Positions 1-7,400 are shown, numbered from the stretch's first letter. The stretch: DNA of 64,000 nucleotides from Pseudarcicella hirudinis (GCF_900115665.1 NZ_FOXH01000006.1:186001-250000), one strand, 5' to 3'. Numbers and translations: made by a program. The notes: a model not told the origin generated them from the sequence alone.

Positions 1-2
1 CA

Positions 3-3000
3 GGTTCATTCATCATCCTGATTCTGATTCTCACAGGTATTCCCCTGGGATTAATGATCGGAGAGTTTATGCCCTGGAGAGAATCTGATCGTTTGCAGGC
101 GTTTTCAATATTCCGGTATTGGTCACCGTATTTTAAAATAGTAATTCCCAATGGCTTTATTTTAGCCTCAGTATTTTTCGCATCAGGAGCATTAAGCCGA
201 AAAATGCTGGTGATTTTTGTGCAGGGAATTGCCTTTTTTCTGCTGTATCAGATATCGAATACCTTGTTTGGGCAACTGGATAATAAAGAGCTGGCAGCAC
301 TCCTGGATCCGCTTGGCATAAAAGCCATGAGTTATGAAACCCGGTATTGGTCGATTGTTCAACAAAATACCGGAAATGTAACCTATTCCGGATATTTTCT
401 GAAAAACCGCCTGCTATGGACCGCTGTTTCAGTTGGGATTTTGATACTGACCTATTATACTTTCAAACTTTCGCAGGTTCTTAATCCTATTGTGAAAAAG
501 AAAACAGGAACCGCAGGTAAGCATAAGGAATATGCAGATAACGGAATACCGGAGGTGCATCCGGTTTTTAACCGGATCTCGGGACTGAGGAGTTTACAGA
601 CGATGACCTTTTTCTATTTCAGAATTATAATAAAAGACCTGCCGTTCAGAGCCTTGTGTATTTGCGGGCTGGCATGGTTTGTTTACAGTGCCACATCTGT
701 GAAAGGCTGGTATGGAACCAGTATAATTCCCGGGACTTCTGTTATGATTAATGCTTCGGCGATTCTGACAGGTTTCTTTTCATACATCATCATGGTAATT
801 TATTGCGGAGATCTTATCTGGAAAGAAAGAGATGTGAGAATCAACCTTATTAAAGATGCAACACCTTCATCTTCAGGAATAAGCCTTCTTGGGAAATACT
901 TTGCTCTGGTTCTTGCTTTCTGTTCCTTATATGTCTCAGTAATATTTACAGGGGTCTTTTTGCAGGCAGTACAGGGGAATTATCAGTTTGAATGGATTTT
1001 ATATATTAAGTCACTCGGCTTTGGATTATTGAGTCTGATGCTTTGGATGTTACTTGGATTTTTTGTCCATACAATTGTCAATAATAAATTTGCGGGACAC
1101 GGTATTATGATAGCATTTTTTATCATTCTTACACTTTTTGAACTGATAGGGATTCATCATAAACTTCTTACCTTCGACTCGGCGTCTTTGACAGAATATT
1201 CGGAAATGAACGGATTCGGACATTCTGTGATTTCTTTCAGCTGGCTGAACCTTTACTGGCTGTCATTTGCATTGATTCTGTTCGGATTGGCAGCACTACT
1301 GGCAGTAAGGGGTTCGGAAGAATTATTAAGCCGGAGAATTAAGGTAGGGAATGACCAGTTGTCAAGACCTTTTATTGTTTTTTTCCTGGCGGCATTAATC
1401 TTATTTGTTTCGAGCGGATTCTATATTTATTACAATACAAATGTGCTGAATAAATATGAAAGCGGTGAACAGCAGAATGAAACTCAGGCAAATTTCGAGA
1501 AAAAACTGAAAGGTTTTGAGAAACTGAATCAACCGAAAATTACGAATGTAAAACTCAATGTTGAACTATATCCGAAAAGCCGTCAGTTTAGTGCGGAAGG
1601 TTTTTTTATCCTGAGGAATAAGAGTAAAAAGCCTATAGATCAGATACATATTCAGTGTTTTCCTTCAGATGATATGACGCCTGAATATATGAAACTAAGT
1701 CAGGCTTCAAAACTCGATAGCCGCTTCGTGAAGGATTTTCACTATTATATTTATCATTTAGCCCGGCCATTGTTACCGGATGACAGCCTGAAGTTTAGTT
1801 TCAGTCTGAAATATGATACAAAAGGATTCCGGAATGATAAAGGAGATATGAGGGTTGTTTATAACGGGACGTTCCTCGATCAGAATTATCTGCCGACTTT
1901 GGGATATAACGAAGAATATGAGCTCAGTACAGACGATGATCGTAAAAAATATGGATTGAAGCCTAAGGAAAGAATGATGGTTCGGGAAAATCCAATCGGG
2001 AAATCGAGAAGTTATACGACAGATGATGCCGATCTGATCAACTTTGAAATGACAATCGGAACAGAAGCGGATCAGACCGCTTTAGCGCCTGGTTATTTAC
2101 AGAAAACCCGGGAAAAAGACGGGAGAAAGTATTTTACTTATAAAATGGATACCCCGATAAAGTATTTTTACTCCATTGTTTCGGGGAAGTATGAGGTTAA
2201 AAAAGAAGTTTATAAAGGTATAAGCCTGGAAATATATCATCATCCTGATCATACGTATAATATAGAACGTATGATGAACGCTATGAAGGATGCACTGGAT
2301 TATTATCAGCAGGCTTTCGGGCCTTATCAGCACCGGCAACTGCGTATTATGGAATTTCCACGATATCTGGGTTTTGCACAGTCTTTTGCCAATACAATTC
2401 CTTTTGGAGAAAATATGGGCTTTGTCATGAAAATTGATGATCAGAAAGATATTGATATGCCCTATTTTGTTACTGCACATGAAATAGCGCATCAATGGTG
2501 GGGGCATCAGGTTACCGGAGCGGATGTCAGAGGTGCTGCCATGCTCTCAGAATCTTTGGCAGAATACAGCGCTTTAATGTTAATGGGAAAGCACTATCCT
2601 AAAGAAAAAATGCAGGAATTTCTAAAATATGAGCTGGATGATTATCTGAGCGGAAGGGCCAATGAACATAAAAAAGAAATGCCTCTGGACCTGGTGGAAG
2701 GGCAATCTTATATTCATTACAACAAAGGATCGCATGTGCTTTATGCTTTGCAGGATTATATAGGTGAGAAGAAACTAAACTCTGCGCTGATGAATTTTCT
2801 ACAGAAGTGGAATAATTTAAAGGTTGATAAATCAGGAATTTATCCCACCACGGCCGATCTTACCAGGGAGCTAAGGGCTGTGACACCGGATACGCTTCAA
2901 TATCTGATAACGGATTTTATTGAAAACATTACGCTTTATGAAAACAAAGTAGATGAAGCGAATGTGATTCAAAGGAAGGGAGGTTTTGAAGTGGATTTAA

Positions 3001-3272
3001 AAGCAACCTTCAGTAAAATAAGAGCTGATAGTGTCGGGAATGAGAAACCCCTGAAAGCATCGGAATGGGTGTGGGTCGGGCTATATGGCAAACCTGCAAA
3101 AGACGGAAAAGATCAACTGATTTATTACCGCAGACACCGGGTAAATACCGGAAGTAACTCGCTGAAAATCTTTGTAAAAGAGGAGCCTTTAAAAGCAGGT
3201 ATCGATCCTCTGAACATTCTGATTGACAGACACACTATTGATAACCTGAAGCTAACAGAAAAAATGCAATAA
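3..3272 (+). CDS. ABC-2 type permease fused to an M1-family metallopeptidase (5' end outside the window)
   Basis: The frame is already open at the left edge, so the true start is upstream; the first in-frame ATG (54) is internal. Roughly the first 480 visible codons are hydrophobic with about a dozen membrane segments, as in an ABC-2 permease. The last ~590 codons are a soluble M1-type zinc peptidase: motif HEIAHQWW at 2478-2501, third ligand Glu in LSESLAEY (about 2550), 19 residues after the second His rather than the usual 18. The aminopeptidase GAMEN motif is seen only as a variant, FGENMGF. Proteins of this permease/peptidase architecture are common in Bacteroidota, usually beside an ABC ATPase, which would lie upstream. 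The product should sit in the inner membrane. Its position just before a row of secreted-peptide precursors suggests a role in their export or turnover, but that is inference. Confidence 0.85.
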   Translation, partial: GSFIILILILTGIPLGLMIGEFMPWRESDRLQAFSIFRYWSPYFKIVIPNGFILASVFFASGALSRKMLVIFVQGIAFFLLYQISNTLFGQLDNKELAALLDPLGIKAMSYETRYWSIVQQNTGNVTYSGYFLKNRLLWTAVSVGILILTYYTFKLSQVLNPIVKKKTGTAGKHKEYADNGIPEVHPVFNRISGLRSLQTMTFFYFRIIIKDLPFRALCICGLAWFVYSATSVKGWYGTSIIPGTSVMINASAILTGFFSYIIMVIYCGDLIWKERDVRINLIKDATPSSSGISLLGKYFALVLAFCSLYVSVIFTGVFLQAVQGNYQFEWILYIKSLGFGLLSLMLWMLLGFFVHTIVNNKFAGHGIMIAFFIILTLFELIGIHHKLLTFDSASLTEYSEMNGFGHSVISFSWLNLYWLSFALILFGLAALLAVRGSEELLSRRIKVGNDQLSRPFIVFFLAALILFVSSGFYIYYNTNVLNKYESGEQQNETQANFEKKLKGFEKLNQPKITNVKLNVELYPKSRQFSAEGFFILRNKSKKPIDQIHIQCFPSDDMTPEYMKLSQASKLDSRFVKDFHYYIYHLARPLLPDDSLKFSFSLKYDTKGFRNDKGDMRVVYNGTFLDQNYLPTLGYNEEYELSTDDDRKKYGLKPKERMMVRENPIGKSRSYTTDDADLINFEMTIGTEADQTALAPGYLQKTREKDGRKYFTYKMDTPIKYFYSIVSGKYEVKKEVYKGISLEIYHHPDHTYNIERMMNAMKDALDYYQQAFGPYQHRQLRIMEFPRYLGFAQSFANTIPFGENMGFVMKIDDQKDIDMPYFVTAHEIAHQWWGHQVTGADVRGAAMLSESLAEYSALMLMGKHYPKEKMQEFLKYELDDYLSGRANEHKKEMPLDLVEGQSYIHYNKGSHVLYALQDYIGEKKLNSALMNFLQKWNNLKVDKSGIYPTTADLTRELRAVTPDTLQYLITDFIENITLYENKVDEANVIQRKGGFEVDLKATFSKIRADSVGNEKPLKASEWVWVGLYGKPAKDGKDQLIYYRRHRVNTGSNSLKIFVKEEPLKAGIDPLNILIDRHTIDNLKLTEKMQ

Positions 3273-3379
3273 CCTCTCAAGGTTCGCTGTATTTATCAAG
3301 ATATTCCTTTGTGACGAACCTTCGTTCCAAAGAAGAATGCCGATTTATTTATTTTTTCAACTTTAAACCTTTTAAAAAC

Positions 3380-3565
3380 ATGCAGAATTCATTGAAAAAC
3401 AATGTAGAATTAACTGAATTGTCTAATGCAGAACTGATTGAAAACCAGGGTGGCGGAGCGATAGGTAATGCCTGTCATACCATTGGTAACGTTATTGACT
3501 CGTTCCGTGGAGATAGCTCTAACTGGCATCTTGCAGGAGATGTATTTAATGCATTAGGGCTATAA
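3380..3565 (+). CDS. Double-glycine-leader precursor peptide 1 (61 aa)
   Basis: A small peptide whose N-terminal half matches the bacteriocin-type double-glycine leader: ELTELSNAELIENQGG, with hydrophobic residues spaced before GG as C39 peptidases require. Cleavage after GG would release a core of about 36 residues that contains one Cys, one GNxxD stretch and many Gly/Ala/Asn residues. The frame is open from a GTG at 3311, but I chose the ATG at 3380 because the A-rich AAACCTTTTAAAAAC leader typical of this genome lies immediately before it and the leader homology begins there. It is 107 bp after the peptidase gene and followed by its own terminator, so it may be a separate unit. Function (bacteriocin or signal) is unknown; the precursor call rests on the leader and on the neighbouring paralogues. 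Confidence 0.72.
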   Translation: MQNSLKNNVELTELSNAELIENQGGGAIGNACHTIGNVIDSFRGDSSNWHLAGDVFNALGL

Positions 3566-3595
3566 TAGAATACCGCCGTATGTATGATTGCCCCG

Positions 3596-3625
3596 GCGCA
3601 GGAACTCGAATCCTGCGCTTTTTTA
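3596..3625 (+). terminator. Rho-independent terminator after precursor 1
   Basis: Perfect 8-bp stem GCGCAGGA / TCCTGCGC (3596-3603 and 3611-3618), 7-base loop, then an uninterrupted T run. It closes the unit of precursor 1. Confidence 0.85.
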
Positions 3626-3926
3626 TTGCCTGGAAGTCCTGAGACTCTTTGGGATTTAAATGCTAAAAACAATCTGGTTCGGAGTGAAATCCTGACGTTC
3701 ATTTTCTCATAAAAAGGGCTGTAATTCAGGAGGCTATTAATGGAGTCTGGCTGGCTTCAGAGTCTCTGCAAATCCTTTTAAAATTACAGAAAGAACCGGG
3801 TATGAATTCAGGAGAAAAATGAAAATTTCAGGGTATTTTCAGATCCTGTTTCCGCTAAAATACAACACATGCGTCAGGGTATATTTCTGAAGAAAAACAG
3901 TATTAAAAATCGGGAAAACCATCAGA
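3626..3926. other. Intergenic stretch without a recognisable gene
   Basis: About 300 bp between the terminator of precursor 1 and the promoter cassette of precursor 2. I read both strands and see no open frame with a leader-like or otherwise recognisable product, and no further hairpin with a T run. Confidence 0.5.
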
Positions 3927-4105
3927 ATTCACTATTAAATAGTAGTAATTAACTATAAAATACCCCGGAATTTGATGAATCTATACTATTGAAATCGCCC
4001 TTCTGAATATGCTAAATTTGTAATGTCAATAAGATAAACGGGGTACCGAAATCTGAATGACAAAAACCTCAAAAAACACATAAACCTTTAACCTTTTAAC
4101 AAAAC
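3927..4105 (+). promoter_or_regulatory. Promoter/5' leader cassette, copy A
   Basis: A Bacteroidota-type promoter is visible: TTG at 3989-3991, 21-bp spacer, TAAATTTG (TAnnTTTG -7 box) at 4013-4020, predicting transcription from about 4027 and an ~80-nt untranslated leader. The whole stretch, including an ATAGTAGTAAT element upstream and the leader up to the ATG, recurs at 5125-5306 (copy B) with only scattered differences. Confidence 0.75.
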
Positions 4106-4288
4106 ATGGAAATGACTAAAAATCTCAACCTGGAAAACTTGGGTGTTCTTGAACTGAACGCTAATGAAATGAAAGAGCAAAACGGTGGTCTTTGGATCGA
4201 ACTTGCCGGATTAGCACTGGCAGTTGTAGCTTTCTGCTACTCAGTTGGAAAAGACGCTGCTGAAAGTGACAGAAGAAACGCTAAATAA
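4106..4288 (+). CDS. Double-glycine-leader precursor peptide 2 (60 aa)
   Basis: The leader reads LGVLELNANEMKEQNGG; cleavage after GG would release a 33-residue core that begins with a hydrophobic helix (LAGLALAVVAFCYSVG) and ends in a charged tail with several Arg/Lys. A hydrophobic segment with small residues is usual in class II bacteriocins. It is first in a transcription unit with precursor 3 and a small membrane protein, under promoter copy A. The first six residues, MEMTKN, are the same as in precursor 4, and the upstream DNA is also duplicated, so leader and promoter have been copied together onto a different core. Activity is not known. Confidence 0.75.
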   Translation: MEMTKNLNLENLGVLELNANEMKEQNGGLWIELAGLALAVVAFCYSVGKDAAESDRRNAK

Positions 4289-4336
4289 GCTCAGTAAAAA
4301 GACATCATTTATTCACAACTAAAAAAACTTAAAGAC

Positions 4337-4516
4337 ATGGATAACATTACATTAAAATCAGTAAATTTAGAAGAAATCTCTTTTGCAGAAGCAACTCAGA
4401 TTAATGGTGGTCAAACCCCGTCTACAAAAACAATCGTTACTGCTATCGTAGTAGGCGTAGTTTTCGGACCAATTGGCGAGTTAGCATTCTGGGGAGGATA
4501 TCTTGTTAATTCTTAA
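4337..4516 (+). CDS. Double-glycine-leader precursor peptide 3 (59 aa)
   Basis: Translation of 4337-4516 gives a leader VNLEEISFAEATQINGG and a 34-residue core starting QTPSTK. The core contains two GxxxG-like helix contacts (GVVFGPIG and FWGGYLVN) and is otherwise hydrophobic, a pattern known from two-peptide (class IIb) bacteriocins. It lies 48 bp behind precursor 2 with an ACTTAAAGAC leader before the ATG, and 12 bp before the next small gene, so precursor 2, precursor 3 and the small membrane protein form one unit ending at 4826-4854. Cores 2 and 3 may act as a pair; this is inference. Confidence 0.72.
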   Translation: MDNITLKSVNLEEISFAEATQINGGQTPSTKTIVTAIVVGVVFGPIGELAFWGGYLVNS

Positions 4517-4528
4517 AAATCAAAGAAA

Positions 4529-4702
4529 ATGGCACGGGGAAAATCTTTAATCACAGGAACAGCGGGTTTTGTAATTTTAGTTATTGCCATAACTACTTCG
4601 AATGAGTATATAAAGTATGGTCTGCTGACTTTTGCCGGGGCAATATTTTTATACGAGATTTTGTCAGATTTAGGTGTAATTAAATTTAAAGACCGCAGAT
4701 AA
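4529..4702 (+). CDS. Small two-helix membrane protein (57 aa), possible immunity protein
   Basis: The product has a short basic N-terminus (MARGKS), two hydrophobic segments (about residues 7-22 and 30-46) separated by TTSNEYIKYG, and a basic tail ending KFKDRR. It has no double-glycine leader, unlike its neighbours. It starts 12 bp after the stop of precursor 3 and is followed by the unit's terminator. A small basic membrane protein as the last gene of a class II bacteriocin unit is often the immunity protein, so that is my first guess, but no family was recognised. Confidence 0.55.
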   Translation: MARGKSLITGTAGFVILVIAITTSNEYIKYGLLTFAGAIFLYEILSDLGVIKFKDRR

Positions 4703-4825
4703 GGTTTGCAGATCTCTGCTGACTGGCAGGGCAATCTTATCTTACCCTTTAAATTTCCCCCGGATTATTTCTTTTTTTAAATAGTAGTTTCAGTAATAAA
4801 CTACAGCTCTTATTGGTTAGCCCCA

Positions 4826-4854
4826 AAGCCCTGGTAACTTCAGGGCTTTTTTTT
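4826..4854 (+). terminator. Rho-independent terminator of the precursor 2/3 unit
   Basis: Perfect 8-bp stem AAGCCCTG / CAGGGCTT (4826-4833, 4841-4848) with a 7-base loop and a T run reaching 4854. Confidence 0.88.
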
Positions 4855-5124
4855 GTTCCTGCCCGGACATCTCTTTTTAAGACTTTGCTTCCCCCGCATA
4901 TGCACCTGTAAGATTATTGAAGTCCTGGACGATGTCCGGATTTGAGAGATCTCACATCTTTATGTCTCTTCTCTTTTGTCCGGAGTTCAGCAACTTTACA
5001 GATACCAAAGGTTTTCTTCACAGAATATGTTACCCGAAAGCCGATTTTTTTACCGGAGATTTGCAAAGGATTTTTTAGAATTCAGGCCATGAAAATTTGA
5101 TTAAAAAGAGTCAGAATCCTGAAT

Positions 5125-5306
5125 ATTCACTATAAAATAGTAGTAATCACCTACAAAATACCTGAATTTTTGATGAATCCATACTATTGAAATCGCCCCT
5201 CTCAATGTGCTAAATTTGTAATGTCAATAAGATAAACGAGGCCTCGAAATCTAAAGGACAATAACAATCAATAAAAAAACATAAACCTTTAAACTTTAAA
5301 CAAAAC
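5125..5306 (+). promoter_or_regulatory. Promoter/5' leader cassette, copy B
   Basis: Second copy of the cassette at 3927-4105. TTG at 5187-5189, 21-bp spacer, TAAATTTG at 5211-5218. The segment CTAAATTTGTAATGTCAATA and the following AAGATAAACG are identical in the two copies; the upstream ATAGTAGTAAT element is also kept. It drives precursors 4-6. Confidence 0.75.
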
Positions 5307-5462
5307 ATGGAAATGACTAAAAATTTCAACTTCGAAAATTCAGAATTAACAGCATTGGATTCAAAAGAAATGATCTCAATCGACGGAGGATACTCTTGGG
5401 AAGAATTCAAACAAGACGTAAAAGATTTCTTCAAAGGAGTTAACGACGGTCTTGCCAGATAA
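5307..5462 (+). CDS. Double-glycine-leader precursor peptide 4 (51 aa)
   Basis: The leader is SELTALDSKEMISIDGG after the duplicated MEMTKN start. The predicted core is 23 residues (YSW...GLAR), amphipathic, with Phe/Trp on one side and acidic and basic residues on the other and an FFKG motif. Core 5, encoded 47 bp downstream, shares YSW and an FIKG motif, so cores 4 and 5 look like diverged duplicates or a matched pair. The start at 5307 follows an AAACTTTAAACAAAAC leader. A frame on the opposite strand (5210-5434) is longer but has no plausible product. Confidence 0.75.
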   Translation: MEMTKNFNFENSELTALDSKEMISIDGGYSWEEFKQDVKDFFKGVNDGLAR

Positions 5463-5509
5463 TAATTACAAACTCAAATCTATTTTATAAACTTTTAAAC
5501 TAACAAAAA

Positions 5510-5623
5510 ATGGAAAATTTAACTTATTCAGAATTAGTAGAAATCACAGGTGGTAGCTCAACAACTTATAGCTGGGGAAAAGCAGTAGGTGAATTTATCA
5601 AAGGCTTCCTTGATGCATTCTGA
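5510..5623 (+). CDS. Double-glycine-leader precursor peptide 5 (37 aa)
   Basis: A very short gene: leader MENLTYSELVEITGG and a 22-residue core (SSTTYSW...LDAF). The leader is shorter than in the neighbours but keeps the hydrophobic spacing before GG. The core holds GxxxG (GKAVG) and FIKGF and is predicted amphipathic and membrane-active. It is preceded by an AAACTTTTAAACTAAC leader and is second in the unit driven by promoter copy B. The start may be off by one base because it was counted by hand from the stop. No function beyond secreted peptide can be claimed. Confidence 0.7.
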   Translation: MENLTYSELVEITGGSSTTYSWGKAVGEFIKGFLDAF

Positions 5624-5692
5624 TCAATAAATCAGTAACAGATCTTTACAAATAACTAATACTTTTTTTAACCTTTAAATCAAAAAACAACG

Positions 5693-5854
5693 ATGAACAC
5701 AACTTATTCTCTTGACTTGGCTAATTTCAATGTAAGTGCAATTTCTGCTTCTGAAATGGAAGTAATCTCAGGTGGTATCACTGCTTATGAAGCAGGTTAC
5801 TATGCAGGAAAAGCTGTAATTGCAATCTGTACTGTTGCTGCATTATTCTTGTAG
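5693..5854 (+). CDS. Double-glycine-leader precursor peptide 6 (53 aa)
   Basis: The leader reads FNVSAISASEMEVISGG; the 26-residue core (ITAYEAGYYAG...) has GxxxG (GYYAG), then a strongly hydrophobic stretch AVIAICTVAALFL with one Cys that runs to the end. Such a core would insert into membranes. The gene is third in the unit behind promoter copy B, with ACCTTTAAATC in the leader before the ATG. A strong hairpin (5867-5900) follows 12 bp after the stop. Confidence 0.72.
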   Translation: MNTTYSLDLANFNVSAISASEMEVISGGITAYEAGYYAGKAVIAICTVAALFL

Positions 5855-5866
5855 TACCAGCCATAT

Positions 5867-5900
5867 GATGCAGGGAAACTTTCTTAAGTCTCCCTGCATC
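5867..5900 (+). other. Stem-loop without U tract after precursor 6
   Basis: Perfect 10-bp stem GATGCAGGGA / TCCCTGCATC (5867-5876, 5891-5900) around a 14-base loop. No T run follows (AACTTAAAG), so this is not a normal terminator. It may protect the 3' end of the precursor mRNA while permitting low read-through into the membrane-protein gene downstream. Confidence 0.6.
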
Positions 5901-5947
5901 AACTTAAAGAGAATGAATAAACCTCGTTGATAAACCAGATTAACAAC

Positions 5948-6199
5948 ATGCAAGTTTCTAGAATTTCATCGCTATTACAGATTTTGGGAGTATTGTCTGT
6001 AATGTTTTTTATCGCAACGGTTTTTATGAATGATTTAAAGGTATATGAAAAATTGTCGTTAGGATTATTGTTTACCTGTCTCTCACTCAGAAGCTGGATA
6101 AAAGTGCAGACATCATCTGATAAATGGGAGTTCCTTAAAGCGGTTTGCTATAGTTTGATTGCTCTCGCAACAATTATAAAATTCAGTAATATTTTGTAG
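5948..6199 (+). CDS. Small membrane protein (83 aa), unknown function
   Basis: Three hydrophobic segments are visible (about residues 9-26, 35-48 and 63-80) separated by short charged loops. There is no double-glycine leader and I recognise no family. The frame is open from a TTG at 5927, but the ATG at 5948 is the better start. The stop is 3 bp before the ATG of the YbaB-like gene, so the two are one transcription unit, probably translationally coupled. Placement after precursor 6 makes an immunity or accessory membrane role possible. Confidence 0.6.
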   Translation: MQVSRISSLLQILGVLSVMFFIATVFMNDLKVYEKLSLGLLFTCLSLRSWIKVQTSSDKWEFLKAVCYSLIALATIIKFSNIL

Positions 6200-6202
6200 T
6201 AA

Positions 6203-6535
6203 ATGAACTTCCTGAAAGGAAAAAAGACCTCTGAAACTATGAATGATAACCAACAAAATATGGCCGTTGTAAAAGATATGCAAATGAAATTAGCTGAAAT
6301 TCAGGCGGGTATTTCGGTTTTTGCACAATCTGAAAACGGAGAAGTTAAAATTACCATCAACGGTAAAAGACAAATCCAGAACCTGGAAATAGAAAATAAT
6401 TTATTTATCAGGAAAGAACTTCTTCAGAACTATATACTGACAGCAACAAATCATGCGATAGAAAAAGTTGACGCTCGTCTCGAAGAAGTAAAGCAAACCT
6501 TTCTGGCTAACTTTTTAAGCCAGCAGGCGCAGTAA
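6203..6535 (+). CDS. YbaB/EbfC-like protein (110 aa)
   Basis: Residues about 27-100 follow the YbaB/EbfC pattern of small nucleoid-associated proteins: an N-terminal helix (DMQMKLAEIQ), a strand pair GEVKITINGKRQIQNLEIE, a short motif around the loading helix (ELLQNYILTATNHAIEK) and a C-terminal helix. YbaB family proteins are dimeric DNA-binding proteins of about 100-110 aa, the length seen here. It lies 3 bp after the small membrane gene and is closed by a terminator at 6591. A housekeeping ybaB is normally beside dnaX/recR, so this copy inside a peptide cluster is unexpected; it may be a regulator or an adaptor derived from that fold. The alternative start ATG at 6239 would remove 12 residues. 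Confidence 0.62.
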   Translation: MNFLKGKKTSETMNDNQQNMAVVKDMQMKLAEIQAGISVFAQSENGEVKITINGKRQIQNLEIENNLFIRKELLQNYILTATNHAIEKVDARLEEVKQTFLANFLSQQAQ

Positions 6536-6590
6536 AAACGCCGCATCAGCTATCCGATTCCTGAACCAATCGTATTAACAGAAGTCTGAA

Positions 6591-6626
6591 GACAGGCAAG
6601 CTACGCAATACCTTGCCTGTCTTTTG
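6591..6626 (+). terminator. Terminator after the YbaB-like gene
   Basis: Perfect 10-bp stem GACAGGCAAG / CTTGCCTGTC (6591-6600, 6612-6621), then TTTT. Confidence 0.75.
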
Positions 6627-6660
6627 ACATGTCAGGATTAGTGGAAAAGGCTTTACGTCC

Positions 6661-6719
6661 CTACAAAAGAGGTATTGGTGTATTTTTTTTCGAAGAACTG
6701 CCCGGACAGCATACTTTTA
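6661..6719 (+). promoter_or_regulatory. GGTATTGGTGTAT-motif promoter of precursors 7 and 8
   Basis: CTAC at 6661, six bases, GGTATTGGTGTAT at 6671-6683, and a -7-like TACTTTTA at 6712-6719, exactly 41 bp after the start of the 13-mer. No TTG lies at the usual -33 position, which suggests that an activator bound to the 13-mer is needed. The same arrangement recurs at 7401-7459. Confidence 0.6.
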
Positions 6720-6835
6720 TTCAAAATAGGCAGGCCATGGTCGTGTCTGTCCTGAAGTTCCACCATAATCTTAATCATATAAATGCCTCTAAATCTTTTT
6801 AACGATAAACCTTTAAACAATTTAACCTCACAAAC

Positions 6836-7054
6836 ATGAACAAGCATCAAAATGCCCTGCAAAGAAAGCCCGGACAAACACAACAGGAATGGATGTCTGA
6901 ATTGGCTAAAATTGACAATCTGAATGAAATAAACCCTGAAATCGCACGCAAGCTTTATGCTGGTGGTGTTATTGAAAAAAACGGAACTATTATCGCAGGA
7001 GGAATTTTACCTCAGCCTCCGATTAAACTTCCTGATTTACTGCTGTTGGCATAA
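6836..7054 (+). CDS. Precursor peptide 7, long-leader type (72 aa)
   Basis: This peptide belongs to a second precursor family with precursors 8 and 9, which share a leader ending L-A-[KE]-[IV]-D-N-L-[NG]-E-[ILM], about ten residues, then GG. Here it reads LAKIDNLNEINPEI, then LYAGG at residues 40-44. The predicted core (VIEKNG...LLLLA) is about 28 residues, Pro-rich (LPQPPIKLP), with no Cys and a second GG (IIAGG) that could be an alternative cleavage site. ATG at 6836 follows AATTTAACCTCACAAAC. It forms a unit with precursor 8, which starts 24 bp downstream. Confidence 0.68.
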   Translation: MNKHQNALQRKPGQTQQEWMSELAKIDNLNEINPEIARKLYAGGVIEKNGTIIAGGILPQPPIKLPDLLLLA

Positions 7055-7078
7055 TTCACCTGATCATAAATCTCCGGA

Positions 7079-7291
7079 ATGATGAAAATCTCTGAAATTC
7101 AACAACTCTCAGAATCCTTTCAGGCGCTTACGCCTGAACAGAAGATGCTTTTGAAAGAAAGTTTCATGAAATCTCTTGCTGAAATTGACAATCTCGGGGA
7201 AATGGATGAGGAGACTTCCCGTCAGATTAAAGGAGGAACAGATTTGACAAAGTGGTTTTTAGGGTTTTTCCTTAATTCAAACCAGGCATAA
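7079..7291 (+). CDS. Precursor peptide 8, long-leader type (70 aa)
   Basis: Leader of about 52 residues: a helical N-terminus MKISEIQQLSESFQALTPEQ, then LAEIDNLGEMDEETSRQIKGG. The core is short, about 18 residues (TDLTKWFLGFFLNSNQA), and very hydrophobic in its middle. The N-terminal segment aligns with precursor 9 (MEISKIQQMSEAMKGLTSEE), so the two are clear paralogues. Two adjacent ATG codons (7079, 7082) could serve as start. A terminator follows at 7327. The long leader resembles the extended leaders of modified peptides more than those of plain class II bacteriocins. Confidence 0.7.
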   Translation: MMKISEIQQLSESFQALTPEQKMLLKESFMKSLAEIDNLGEMDEETSRQIKGGTDLTKWFLGFFLNSNQA

Positions 7292-7326
7292 TTCCTGCAA
7301 TCCTTCAACCGGAATACTTTCATACT

Positions 7327-7353
7327 AAGACGGGCCTGTGGTCCGTCTTTTTT
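7327..7353 (+). terminator. Terminator after precursor 8
   Basis: Stem AAGACGGGCC / GGTCCGTCTT (7327-7336, 7340-7349, one G-T pair), 3-base loop, T run to 7353. Confidence 0.82.
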
Positions 7354-7400
7354 ATGTTCTCCGGGAACGTTTAATATACTCCGAACAGGCAATTATGTAT

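Noticed and set aside
54-56. ATG at 54 as the start of the first gene
   Set aside because: The frame is open and hydrophobic back to the edge of the window (from position 3), so the start is outside.
2097-2507. Minus-strand frame of 136 codons
   Set aside because: It lies wholly within the M1 peptidase coding region, which has clear motifs; the minus translation is unlike any protein.
5210-5434. Minus-strand frame of 74 codons
   Set aside because: It runs antisense through promoter copy B and precursor 4, both of which are strongly supported.
6653-6883. Minus-strand frame of 76 codons
   Set aside because: It overlaps the precursor 7 promoter and start and has no plausible product or leader.
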